Assembly: GCA_004558535.1 (NCBI GenBank)
Contig: SFCP01000005.1
Span: 18,709-82,708, forward strand
Source: Bacteroidales bacterium
GTDB taxonomy: Bacteria > Bacteroidota > Bacteroidia > Bacteroidales > Bacteroidaceae
DNA: 64,000 nucleotides
Reading direction: 5' to 3'
How positions within the stretch are numbered: the first letter of the stretch is position 1; each line of letters opens with the position of its first letter. Below the pieces are notes generated by a model. That model ran no database searches. It had not been told where the DNA came from and saw only the letters and a list, made by a program, of their open reading frames with translations. Below are positions 36,913 through 45,195 of the stretch, in pieces. The position numbers and the translations under genes were made by a program.

Positions 36913-37524
36913 ATGTTGTACAGTGTAGATTACTTGGTCTCGCGCTTGGACTGGCAGCAGGTCGTCAGCGCGTTTATCGTCCTGTTTGCTGTCATCGATG
37001 TGCTCGGTTCGACGCCCATATTCATTTCTCTGCAAAACCAGGGACGACCTGTCAGTGCTCCCAAGGCCACTTTGATTTCGGGAGGCCTGCTCGTGGCTTT
37101 CTACTTTGCCGGCGACATCCTGCTGAGGCTCTTCAACGTTGACATTGAGTCCTTTGCCGTGGCCGGTTCGCTGGTTATTTTCCTCATGTCGCTTGAGATG
37201 ATATTGGATGTCGAGATATTCAAGAATACGGGCCCTATCAAAGAGGCGACCCTCGTGCCTGTGGTTTTCCCGCTCTTGGCGGGGCCGGGCTCCTTCACTA
37301 CCTTGCTGTCGCTGCGCGCCGAGTACGCCACGCCCAACATCATGATAGGATTGGTACTCAACCTGGTGTTTGTGTTCTGTGTGCTGCATGCCACTACGCG
37401 TGTCGAGCGTATTATTTCGAAAAGTGTCATTTACCTGATGCGGAAGTTCTTCGGCATCATCCTGCTGGCCATTTCCGTGCGCCTCTTTACGGCCAACCTG
37501 CAGTCCCTGCTCCATCATTTGTAG
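36913..37524 (+). CDS. MarC family integral membrane protein
   Basis: Inner-membrane protein of 203 residues with about six hydrophobic spans (VVSAFIVLFAVIDVLGSTPIF; ATLISGGLLVAFYFAGDILL; FAVAGSLVIFLMSLEMIL; NIMIGLVLNLVFVFCVLHAT; FFGIILLAISVRLF). The segments IDVLGSTPIFISL and VFPLLAGPGSFTTLL fit the MarC/YchE family. The name comes from a proposed antibiotic-resistance role that was later questioned; the transported substrate is unknown. Monocistronic, with a strong stem-loop at its 3' end facing the next minus-strand gene. Confidence 0.88.
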   Translation: MLYSVDYLVSRLDWQQVVSAFIVLFAVIDVLGSTPIFISLQNQGRPVSAPKATLISGGLLVAFYFAGDILLRLFNVDIESFAVAGSLVIFLMSLEMILDVEIFKNTGPIKEATLVPVVFPLLAGPGSFTTLLSLRAEYATPNIMIGLVLNLVFVFCVLHATTRVERIISKSVIYLMRKFFGIILLAISVRLFTANLQSLLHHL

Positions 37525-37558
37525 TGGCCGGCTTCCCCGTCTCGCCGGTATGTGAAGA

Positions 37559-37599
37559 ACCTCCCCCTGTCGCCCGATTGAATGGTGGCAGGGGGAGGT
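37559..37599 (+). terminator. Hairpin between convergent genes
   Basis: ACCTCCCCCTG(T)C (37559-37571) pairs with GGCAGGGGGAGGT (37587-37599). The T-runs on both sides are short (CCTTTG on plus, TTCTTC on minus), so it may act in both directions. Confidence 0.55.
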
Positions 37600-37614
37600 C
37601 CTTTGTGTATAGAG

Positions 37615-38394
37615 TCAGAATATTTCAAACTTCAAGCCCAGTGCGAGCGACAGGATGTCCTTGAATCGGATTTCCCGGTTGGTAAAGGCCGAAACAATGT
37701 AGAGGTCGCAGCTGCTGAGTTCGTAATAGAAAGCCAGCGCTTTGGCATGGCGGCGCTTGTTTCCCGGAATGTTGTAGCGAAAACTCTGCCCGAGGAAGAC
37801 ATTCAGCCGGATCTTGGTCGAGAAACCGTAGTAGCGATCCGGATAGCGCGAGGGCTCGTTTGCCCAAAAGTCTTCGCCGAAGATCGAGTTGACGAAGATA
37901 CCTGTCGTCAGGGGGCAGAACGTCCAATCCCGGCCCAGCCGTGTGTGCCAGGGTACGAAGCGTTGCTTCAGTGTAAGCGTCATCTTGGCCTCCTCGGAGT
38001 TGTAGCGTGGCAGGAAACCCACCAGGATGTCCGTCTCGAAGTTGTCGTGACGCCCGTAGTGCCAGCCGAAGCCGGTGGAGAGCAGTCCGATGCTGCCGGC
38101 GTACTGCACGGTGAACTGGTTGGGCGTCAGGTTGTGCCAAAATCGCTGGTAGCGCTGCGTACGTCGCTCGTAGCGCGAGATTTTCCGTCCGGCAGCCCCC
38201 TCGGCGGCCGCTGCGCTGTCGAGGGGGACGGGGAGCGGTTCGTGTACGTAGACAAAGACAGTGTCGCCGCGCACCACCGTGTCGCGCACCTCGGCCGTTG
38301 CTGTCGCCTGCGGGGATTTTGAAACCGGCCGGGCCGCCATCGTTGTCGTTTGGCCAAGCAGCGCGAGGCTAATAATCCACCACTTCCATCTCAT
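37615..38394 (-). CDS. Putative outer-membrane or periplasmic protein, unknown function
   Basis: The 259-residue product has a signal peptide (MRWKWWIISLALLGQTTTMA). A Thr/Ala-rich stretch holds GDTVFVYVHEPLPVP, then a basic segment (RKISRYERRTQRYQRFW). The second half shows beta-strands with alternating aromatics (FTVQYAGSIGLLSTGFGWHYG; STKIRLNVFLGQSFRYNI; ALAFYYELSSCDLYIVSAFT), ending in Phe, which suggests a beta-barrel. I do not assign a family. Its first 26 bases overlap the end of the metallophosphoesterase gene on the same strand, so the two are translationally linked and may act together at the outer membrane. Confidence 0.75.
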   Translation of the reverse strand: MRWKWWIISLALLGQTTTMAARPVSKSPQATATAEVRDTVVRGDTVFVYVHEPLPVPLDSAAAAEGAAGRKISRYERRTQRYQRFWHNLTPNQFTVQYAGSIGLLSTGFGWHYGRHDNFETDILVGFLPRYNSEEAKMTLTLKQRFVPWHTRLGRDWTFCPLTTGIFVNSIFGEDFWANEPSRYPDRYYGFSTKIRLNVFLGQSFRYNIPGNKRRHAKALAFYYELSSCDLYIVSAFTNREIRFKDILSLALGLKFEIF

Positions 38395-39190
38395 AGGTTC
38401 CGTTTGCTTTGAGGGTAAATACTAAGAACTGTCGCCCCTTGGCACAGCCGCATTCATGATACAGTAGACCGTCGCCCAGCGGTTCGAAGTCGGTCGTCTT
38501 GTGCGTGTGTCCGCACAGGCAGAACTGCAATCCGGGATAATGCCGCAGGTATTCGTGGAAGACATCCTCGACATTGTTGTTGAACTGGTCGGTGCCGGGG
38601 GCGGCGTGCATGGCCACGACAGTGCGCTGCGCCCCGCTGCTTTGTGTCGTCTCGATGTCCGTGCGCAGGAAATGGAAGTCGGGAATGGCGATGGAGTAGT
38701 CGTATTCGAACGCATTGGTGTTGAGACAGACAAAGTGCGTATTACCGGCGTCGAAGGTGAAGTTGGGCTCGCCGTATAAGCACCTGTACACATCCGAACC
38801 CGTACCGAGGCAATCGTGATTGCCGATGAGGCAGACGCAGGGCGGATTGAGTCGCGACAATTCGTGCTGCATCCATTCAAATTCCTTGGCCAGGCCGAAA
38901 TCGCTCATGTCGCCGAGGTGAATGACAAAGTCTATATCGCCGCGGGCGTTGATACAGTTGACCGCGCGGCGGGTTTCGTCGTACCATCGCTGCGTGTCGC
39001 TGATGACGGCAAAGCGCAGGCTGTCGCGGTCGGCACACTGTTCCTCAATCAGCAGTATGTTCTTGGCGTTCAGTCCCGTCTCGCCGTCAAACCGCGAGTC
39101 GTAGGGATGATATTCTATGAGGTCACAGCCGCACAGCAGGTACAGCAGCGGCCAGCAGAGTAGGGGAGGGAGTAGGCGTAACGTCTTCAT
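38369..39190 (-). CDS. Metallophosphoesterase lipoprotein
   Basis: Calcineurin-like metal-dependent phosphoesterase, 273 residues, on the outer face of a membrane: it starts MKTLRLLPPLLCWPLLYLLCGC with a lipobox. All the metal-site motifs are present in order: ISDTQ (DxH variant with Gln), HLGDMSD (GDxxD), GNHDCLG (GNHD), MHAAPG (H) and GHTHK (GHxH). The first motif has Gln where His is usual (DTQ instead of DxH), which may change the metal ligand. The substrate cannot be read from the sequence. The open frame extends 21 codons upstream, but the signal peptide sets the start at 39190. Confidence 0.87.
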   Translation of the reverse strand: MKTLRLLPPLLCWPLLYLLCGCDLIEYHPYDSRFDGETGLNAKNILLIEEQCADRDSLRFAVISDTQRWYDETRRAVNCINARGDIDFVIHLGDMSDFGLAKEFEWMQHELSRLNPPCVCLIGNHDCLGTGSDVYRCLYGEPNFTFDAGNTHFVCLNTNAFEYDYSIAIPDFHFLRTDIETTQSSGAQRTVVAMHAAPGTDQFNNNVEDVFHEYLRHYPGLQFCLCGHTHKTTDFEPLGDGLLYHECGCAKGRQFLVFTLKANGTYEMEVVDY

Positions 39191-39379
39191 GCCTGCAAAG
39201 TTGGGGCTTATTTTCCTCTTGCCCTTCATCCGTTTTGCGCCAAAACGTGCCATAAAATCCTCCCGCCCTTGGCTTTCGTGGCGTCGGCGCGGTGCGGCAG
39301 AGCGGGAAGCTGCCGGTCCATGGAAAATGATGAGAACAGAAAAGTGCCCACGGTATGAGGCGGAACAGGGAAAAGGTTG

Positions 39380-39387
39380 TAACTTTG
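39380..39387 (+). promoter_or_regulatory. -7 box of the cation efflux gene
   Basis: TAACTTTG followed by C, about 88 bases before the start codon. No clear -33 element at the usual distance. Confidence 0.5.
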
Positions 39388-39474
39388 CTCCCCTTGCCGG
39401 ACCGCAGTGCCGGCTTGCCGGTGGCCCGGGGATGCCTCGGGTGCTCCGGTCATGTGTAACTATCCCATGCGAAA

Positions 39475-40386
39475 ATGATGATGAATACGTCCGAAACCCT
39501 TGTGCCGCGCGAGCGCGAAATACGGCGCGTCACTTTGGTGGGCAGTGTGGGCAACCTCATGCTCACCCTTTTCAAATTCTTCGCCGGCATCATGGGGCAT
39601 AGTGCCGCCATGGTGGCCGATGCCGTGCACTCACTGTCAGATTTGGCGACCGATGTGGTGGTCATCCTCTTTGTACGCCTGGCCGGGCGGCCCTCCGATC
39701 GCGACCATGCCTTTGGACACGGCAAGTACGAGACACTGGCCACGGCCGTCATCGGACTGCTGCTGCTGGCGGTGGGCTGTATGATATTCTGGAACGGTGC
39801 CACGGCCGTCTATGCCGTGTGCCGTGGCGAGCAACTGCCCGTGCCGGGCCGCGTGGCACTGATTGCGGCGCTGGTGTCGGTGGCTACCAAGGAACTGCTC
39901 TATCAATATACCGCGCGGCGCGGCCGCAAACTCCACTCCCAGACGATGGTGGCCAACGCTTGGCATCATCGCAGCGATGCCCTCTCGTCCGTGGGTACAG
40001 CCTTGGGTATCGGCGGCGCCGTAGTGCTGGGTCCGCGGTGGGCAGTGCTCGATCCGCTGGCTGCCATCGTGGTGAGTGCGCTGATTGTGCACGTGGCCTA
40101 CAAGTTGCTCCTGCCCTGTGTGGGTGAGTTGCTGGAGCAGTCTTTGCCCGAAGCCGAGGAACAGTATATTCGTCAGGTCATTTTGAGCCATCCCGGCGTG
40201 TCAGACCCCCACAATCTGCGTACGCGGCGCATCGGGGACTATCGTGCCATCGAAGTGCACTTCCGCATGGACGGCAATACCACCATCCATGAAGCACACG
40301 CTGCCACGCGCGCCATCGAGGACGCGCTGCGCGAGAAGTTTGGCCGGCAGACCATCATCAATACGCACGTGGAGCCGGTGAAGTAG
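39475..40386 (+). CDS. Cation diffusion facilitator (CDF) transporter
   Basis: Inner-membrane divalent-metal/proton antiporter, 303 residues. About six membrane spans and a cytoplasmic C-terminal domain are visible. The metal-site residues lie in DAVHSLSDLATD (HxxxD, span 2) and WHHRSDALSS (HxxxD, span 5), the usual Zn/Cd- or Fe/Mn-type arrangement. FGHGKYETLA after span 2 is the family signature, and the C-terminal domain ends HEAHAATRAIEDAL...TIINTHVEPVK. Three in-frame ATGs begin the gene (39475, 39478, 39481). Not in an operon with the RND efflux genes. Confidence 0.93.
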   Translation: MMMNTSETLVPREREIRRVTLVGSVGNLMLTLFKFFAGIMGHSAAMVADAVHSLSDLATDVVVILFVRLAGRPSDRDHAFGHGKYETLATAVIGLLLLAVGCMIFWNGATAVYAVCRGEQLPVPGRVALIAALVSVATKELLYQYTARRGRKLHSQTMVANAWHHRSDALSSVGTALGIGGAVVLGPRWAVLDPLAAIVVSALIVHVAYKLLLPCVGELLEQSLPEAEEQYIRQVILSHPGVSDPHNLRTRRIGDYRAIEVHFRMDGNTTIHEAHAATRAIEDALREKFGRQTIINTHVEPVK

Positions 40387-40438
40387 GGGAGAGAAAAGAA
40401 AAAATGGCCGGGCTGCTGGTAGAAAAGGGAAAGGAAAT

Positions 40439-41199
40439 TCAGCAAATAGGACCTTTCCCGACGTAGGCAGGCAGCGGAGCGGGCCGGTGCAGTCGGCTGA
40501 CGAGGATTTCTCCGAATTTGTAGAAATAGCGGGTCAGCAACAGGGCGTAGCAGGATGTAACGTGATTTCTGCGCAGGGCTTCGCGGTGGTCGCGCATGAT
40601 ACGGAGGCGACTGCGCAGTGTGGCGTTGGATGCACCACCACGAACAGCAGGCGGAGCAGTTGTTCGAAATCGGCCGCCACGCGGTAGCGGGTGTCGAACG
40701 TGCCGTATTTCCGGTACAAATCGGCGCGGCAATAAAAGGAAGGGTGTGCCGGCATGAAGCCCAGCCGCATCAGCCAGGGCGCGAAGGGCCGCGAACTGTA
40801 GTAGCGCAAGCAGTGCGACAGATCCTTTTCGCTGACGTAGTGCACGTCGCCATATACCGCATCGGCGTCGGTTTCTTCCAGGCGGCGTACAATTTGTTCC
40901 AGCACCCGTTCGTTGGTATAGAAGTCGTCGGAATTGAGAATGCCCACCACGTCGCCTGTGGCCCGGGCGATACCCTTGTTCATGGCATCGTAGAGCCCCT
41001 TGTCCGGCTCGCTTACCCATTTCATCTTGCCCTCAAAGCGCGGTTCGTATTCGCGGATGATGTCAAGTGTGGCGTCTCGCGACGCACCGTCCACGATGAT
41101 ATATTCAATGTCCTGGTAAGTTTGTGCCAGCACGCTCTCGAAAGTGTCGCGCAGGGTGCGGGCGCTGTTGTATGTAGCGGTGATAATACTGATTTTCAT
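40439..41199 (-). pseudogene. Family 2 glycosyltransferase, broken by an internal deletion
   Basis: The frame from 41199 reads a typical GT-A enzyme: MKISIITATYNSARTLRDTF, IIVDGASRDATLDII, NSDDFYT (DxD-type), MPAHPSFYCRADLYRKYGTF, YRVAADFEQLLRLLFV. Near 40635-40645 it leaves frame, and the usual C-terminus, RGGASNATLRSRLRIMRDHR...LLLTRYFYKFGEILVSRL, continues in another frame to a stop at 40439. About 15-20 residues normally found between LLRLLFV and GGASN are missing, so this is a deletion, not a single-base slip. As written the product ends at 221 residues with a wrong tail. The substrate sugar cannot be predicted. There are no neighbouring polysaccharide genes. Confidence 0.8.
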
Positions 41200-41558
41200 A
41201 GGCCAAGGCGGGAAAACAAGTCTCCCTTTATTCTATAAACGGAGAAAAGGAAAAAAATTGTTTCCCCGGCAGGATTTCCCACGCGGCTGGTTGATTCTGC
41301 AAATTGTTAATTTGTTGCAATAGTAAATAAAATTCCAAGCATTTTAATGTTTATATGAGAGAAATTTTGCATCTTTACGGCGCAAATGATATATTCGCTC
41401 GCAACTGGGTGATGCGCTATATCAGAAATTATGGACATGAAGACAATGATACGTATGGCAAATAAAGGCCACAACCTCCTGTACTTTCGGGATTTAACGG
41501 GAGGGTGGCAATGCTGGCTTTGCTGTAACGTTTTCATTCACATGTAGATACAGAATAA

Positions 41559-41601
41559 GAGCCTTCCGCAGGTGCAGATCATGGCACCGGCGGGAGGCTT
41601 C
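41559..41601 (+). promoter_or_regulatory. Leader hairpin upstream of the OmpA/fimbrial-like locus
   Basis: GAGCCTTCCGC-A-GGTGC (41559-41575) pairs with GCACC-G-GCGGGAGGCTTC (41584-41601), ending 30 bases before the start codon of the OmpA gene. It could be an RNA-stability or translation-control element, or a partial terminator. A second, weaker stem (GCCAC..CCTCC / GGGAGGGTGGC) lies at 41467-41512, and a TATATTCG -7-like box near 41389. No gene is seen in 41200-41631. Confidence 0.5.
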
Positions 41602-41631
41602 TGCATATTGTACCCTTTATAACGATTAAAT

Positions 41632-42879
41632 ATGACGACACCAAAAGCTATTATTGCGGCCTTCCTGTCGCTGTGGATGCTCGCTGTGCAGGATGTCCCG
41701 GCACAGCGCAGCGGTGGCAATGGGACAGACGCCGCGCCGTCCTGTGTAGGCGAATGGTACGGCGGCATCGAGGGCGGCGTGCCTTTCGGAATGAGCACTT
41801 TCAGCTCGTTCGGCGCCGACAAGACGCGGGCGGGATACGCCCTCGGGCTGTTCGGCGGCTACCGCTTCCACCCCGCACTCTCGGCAGAGCTTTCCGCCAA
41901 GTGGGGAAAGGCGAACCTTGCCGCCCGCAACTGCTGCGCCGAAAGCAGCTATTGGCTGGGCGCTGACGGCAGAACCTATCACGCCCCCGTGGCAGGCTTC
42001 GCTGGAGCCGACTATGCCGACCTGAAAAGCGCAGTCGCGCTGCAGCAGTATGGCGTGCGGTTAAACGTGAACCTGCTCGGTTTCTTCCGCCGGACCCGAC
42101 AGAGCCGATGGAGGTTGGAACTCTCGCCGACGATTGCTGCTGTGGGGACCAAGGCCGACGTGCAGACCATCGCTGCGGGAAATAGCCTGAGCGAGGGCAG
42201 GACGCGCTGGCACCTGGCCGGCGGCGGCGACCTGCAGGCGAGTTACGCCGTCACCGACCGCCTGCAGCTGGGCGTCTACTCCGGCATCACCTGCCTGAGC
42301 GGCAGGGGGATGGATGGCGTAGCACCGCGCGTGCACGACGTCAACTGCTTGTGGGAGAGCGGCCTGCGCATAGGCTACACCTTCAGCCGGAGCCGCAGAA
42401 AAGCCCAGGCCCGGGAGGGCAGCCTGCTGCCCGTCGTGGAAACGCCCGTCGCGCTGCCCGACACGGCCACCGTACGGCCCGAACCCGAGGAAGAACCGCA
42501 GGTGACACCGGTAGAAACGCCGGTGACGGATATGCCGGAGACGGCACAGGACTTCCCGGTCATCTACTTTGACTTCAACAAGTCGAACATCAGGGCCGAA
42601 GAAATGGAAAAACTCCGGGACATTTGCCACATACTGCAAACACATCCAGACATGAGGGTAAGCATCACGGGATGGTGCGACCCCGCGGGCAGCATTGCCG
42701 TGAACAGGCGCATCTCGCGCCGCCGCGCCGAGGCTGTCAGGGACTGGCTGGTCAGCCAGGGTATCGAAGCTTCGCGTCTGGAGGTGCTGGGAATGGGCAT
42801 TGACCGCGACGAAACGGACGCCGCGAAGGCCCGCCGCGTAGTGGTGGTAGACAACGAAAGAAAGGAGGCACAACCATGA
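41632..42879 (+). CDS. OmpA-family outer membrane protein
   Basis: Outer-membrane protein with a peptidoglycan-binding C-terminus, 415 residues. Signal peptide about residues 1-25, a beta-barrel-like N-terminal half (WYGGIEGGVPFGMSTFSSF; LGLFGGYRFHPALSAELSAK; LQLGVYSGITCLSGRGM), a Pro/Glu/Thr linker (about 270-300), then the OmpA domain with VIYFDFNKSNIRAEEM, VSITGWCDPAGSIAVNRRIS and RRAEAVRDWLVSQGI. It overlaps the next gene by 4 bases. In Bacteroidales such OmpA genes often head fimbria-like (Mfa/Fim) loci, which fits the lipoproteins downstream. Confidence 0.88.
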   Translation: MTTPKAIIAAFLSLWMLAVQDVPAQRSGGNGTDAAPSCVGEWYGGIEGGVPFGMSTFSSFGADKTRAGYALGLFGGYRFHPALSAELSAKWGKANLAARNCCAESSYWLGADGRTYHAPVAGFAGADYADLKSAVALQQYGVRLNVNLLGFFRRTRQSRWRLELSPTIAAVGTKADVQTIAAGNSLSEGRTRWHLAGGGDLQASYAVTDRLQLGVYSGITCLSGRGMDGVAPRVHDVNCLWESGLRIGYTFSRSRRKAQAREGSLLPVVETPVALPDTATVRPEPEEEPQVTPVETPVTDMPETAQDFPVIYFDFNKSNIRAEEMEKLRDICHILQTHPDMRVSITGWCDPAGSIAVNRRISRRRAEAVRDWLVSQGIEASRLEVLGMGIDRDETDAAKARRVVVVDNERKEAQP

Positions 42880-44222
42880 AGACACTGAACCATTGCATCA
42901 CGCATCTGCTACTCACAGTAGTACTCCTTCTCGGCTTCACAGCCTGTGCCAATGATGACCCGCACGAACACGAGCGCGAGGGTGGCGTGACAATCGCCCT
43001 CGACAACAGCCGCTGCCCCAAGGTTCCCGTCGGGCATACCTATTTATACATATACGACACCGGCGGCCACCTCTGCGCCACCTACGACTATGCCGATGCC
43101 CGTGCCGTTGCTTTCGCCCTCCTGCCGTTAGCGGCAGGGCACTATACGGTGGCAGCCGTCATCAATGCGGATGAAGCACCCACGGAGACTGCCACACTGA
43201 CAGCCCTGCATGAGTGGGCAGCAGCACAGTCTGGCATCGACAGCGACCTGCTCTCAGGCATTGCAGATGTGGATGTGGCGGAAAACAGAGTGGTGCGTGC
43301 CGTCATTCCTTTATATCAGGAAGCCTTCTCCCTGCCTGTGCTCAGTGTGAGGTTCACTATGCCCGAAACGGGAATGACAGACTTCACTCCGCAGCAGGTG
43401 AAAACCCGTGCCGCCGCAGCTGGCTATACCTTGCGCTGTGTGGCAGAGCTTTGCAAGGCAGGGACCGACCAGGTAGTGCTGCACAAGGTGCTCACGCCCG
43501 AACTACAGGAGGACGGCACCTATCGGGTGGAGCTGCAACTCTCCGAAGGCGACTACGACCTGCGCCTCTGGGCCGACTATGCCCGTACAGACGCACCGCT
43601 CGCCGATACCTACTACCACACCGAAAGTCTGAAGGCCATGACCCTCTTCACCGAACCCTACACGGCTAACACTGATGCCAAGGATGTGGCCTACGGCAAC
43701 GAAAGCGGCATCGCGCTCCCCAAAGCTGGCGCAACGGTCACGATGCCTATGCAGCGCCCATTGGCGAAATACCGCATCATCGTAGATGCCGACGAGATAG
43801 CCGAATATCAGAAAATGCGGAAGGTCAGTCCGCAGGAGTTCCCGCCCATTGAGGAACTGACGGTGAGCGTACAGTATGAGGGCTATTTCCCGTCGGGCTT
43901 CAATGTATCAACAGGAAAGCCCAACGATGCCTTGGTTGGTATTGCCTACAGCGGATCGCTCAGCCATTACGATGGTTCTGCCGCAGAGCTGGAACTGGGC
44001 AGCGACTGGATATTGGTGAATGGCAACTCCTCATTTGTCAGTGCCACGGTCATCGTCTCAGACAGCCAAGGCAATGCGATATGCCGAGTACCGGGCACGC
44101 AGATTGACTATCGCCGCAATCAGCTGACCACCGTCAGTGGACGATTCCTCACCTCGGGAACCAACAGTGGAGGAATATGCATCGACACAAGATGGGACGG
44201 TGTCTATGATGTATGGTTTTGA
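42876..44222 (+). CDS. FimB/Mfa2-like or DUF6562 lipoprotein
   Basis: Predicted lipoprotein of 448 residues (MKTLNHCITHLLLTVVLLLGFTAC). The mature N-terminus is His/Glu-rich (ANDDPHEHEREGG), followed by two beta-sandwich domains: VPVGHTYLYIYDTGGHLCATY with ALLPLAAGHYTVAAVINAD, and YRVELQLSEGDYDLRLWADYA. The second resembles the DUF6562 domain of the following paralogues (LWADYA... compare LFWADYG). By position, after OmpA and before fimbrillin-like lipoproteins, it resembles fimbrial anchor or regulator subunits, but I cannot prove assembly into fimbriae. Starts inside the OmpA gene (ATGA-type overlap). Confidence 0.72.
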   Translation: MKTLNHCITHLLLTVVLLLGFTACANDDPHEHEREGGVTIALDNSRCPKVPVGHTYLYIYDTGGHLCATYDYADARAVAFALLPLAAGHYTVAAVINADEAPTETATLTALHEWAAAQSGIDSDLLSGIADVDVAENRVVRAVIPLYQEAFSLPVLSVRFTMPETGMTDFTPQQVKTRAAAAGYTLRCVAELCKAGTDQVVLHKVLTPELQEDGTYRVELQLSEGDYDLRLWADYARTDAPLADTYYHTESLKAMTLFTEPYTANTDAKDVAYGNESGIALPKAGATVTMPMQRPLAKYRIIVDADEIAEYQKMRKVSPQEFPPIEELTVSVQYEGYFPSGFNVSTGKPNDALVGIAYSGSLSHYDGSAAELELGSDWILVNGNSSFVSATVIVSDSQGNAICRVPGTQIDYRRNQLTTVSGRFLTSGTNSGGICIDTRWDGVYDVWF

Positions 44223-44263
44223 AGAAATTAAATTATAGTAATACATAATAAAATAGTTCGATT

Positions 44264-45097
44264 ATGAAGAAGATTCTATCTTTGATGATGGGCATAGCAG
44301 CTATGTTCGCATCGTGCAGTCAGAGCGAAGAGCCGGTGACTCAAAACAACAGTGACAAACAAGTGACTTTCTCGCTTACGGCAGACAACGGAGTACAGAC
44401 CCGTGCTACCGGCACCCTGCGCTACGTGATGGCCATCTACGACGAGACAAATACAAACGTCGTGGTAGCTGCAACGGAGTTCAGCAGCGGCACCTTTGCA
44501 GTGAGATTGGACCCCGGCACATATACCTGCCTCTTCTGGGCGGACTATGGCAGCACAAACTACGATGCCTCTGACCTGAAAAATGTAGCTCTCCAAGATG
44601 CAGCCACCGAAGTCGAAGCCTTCTATGCCAAGAAGGTGATTACCGTCACCGACGGAGGAACGGAAAATGTCAATCTCGGACGTGCCGTGGCAAAAATTGT
44701 GCTGAACGAGACTGACCGTATAGAGGAAGGCTCTGTCACGGTGACCTACGATGGGTTCAAGGGCTTCGATGTGTCTCAGGGAACAGGACTCAATCCGTCA
44801 ACGCTCACCCAGACTATTTCTGTCCCGTCAATCATCACAGGCTCTACCACCACTCCTTCCGAAGTGGGCAGCTTCCTGCTGTTGGCTAATTCTTCCGAGC
44901 GTGATCTCACTACCTTCAAGGTGCAGTATCAGAAGACAGGAAAGGTCAGCGAAGCCGAAAAGACCATCTCCAACGTCCCCGTACAGGCCAACTATGTGAC
45001 CAACATCAACGGCAAGTTCAGTGTGAACGTGGGACAGTCGTTCTCAATCACTGTCAATGACGCGTGGGAATCTACGGATAAGAATCTTGGTTTCTAA
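44264..45097 (+). CDS. DUF6562 surface lipoprotein, short paralogue
   Basis: Lipoprotein of 277 residues: MKKILSLMMGIAAMFASCSQ with lipobox FASC. One DUF6562-like domain: TLRYVMAIYDETNTNVVV, YTCLFWADYGSTNYDASDL, EAFYAKKVITVTDGGTENV, then a fimbrillin-like second half with NVPVQANYVTNINGKFSVNV. It lacks the leucine-rich tail of its two downstream paralogues and ends directly after that domain. The first 60 bases are nearly identical in three other copies (47046, 48948 and in part 45196), pointing to recent duplication. Likely surface-exposed; function unknown. Confidence 0.8.
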   Translation: MKKILSLMMGIAAMFASCSQSEEPVTQNNSDKQVTFSLTADNGVQTRATGTLRYVMAIYDETNTNVVVAATEFSSGTFAVRLDPGTYTCLFWADYGSTNYDASDLKNVALQDAATEVEAFYAKKVITVTDGGTENVNLGRAVAKIVLNETDRIEEGSVTVTYDGFKGFDVSQGTGLNPSTLTQTISVPSIITGSTTTPSEVGSFLLLANSSERDLTTFKVQYQKTGKVSEAEKTISNVPVQANYVTNINGKFSVNVGQSFSITVNDAWESTDKNLGF

Positions 45098-45195
45098 CGA
45101 AGTATTATTCTCCAGGCACGATTAGTCACAGTCGGTGAGGTTGCAATAATGCACTTATATTTTCGAATGAAAAGGTTGCAAGCAAAGAAAAACGT

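Noticed and set aside
41307..41537. A 76-residue minus-strand frame in the gap before the OmpA gene
   Set aside because: A/T-rich, no domain, and overlaps a stem-loop; treated as intergenic.
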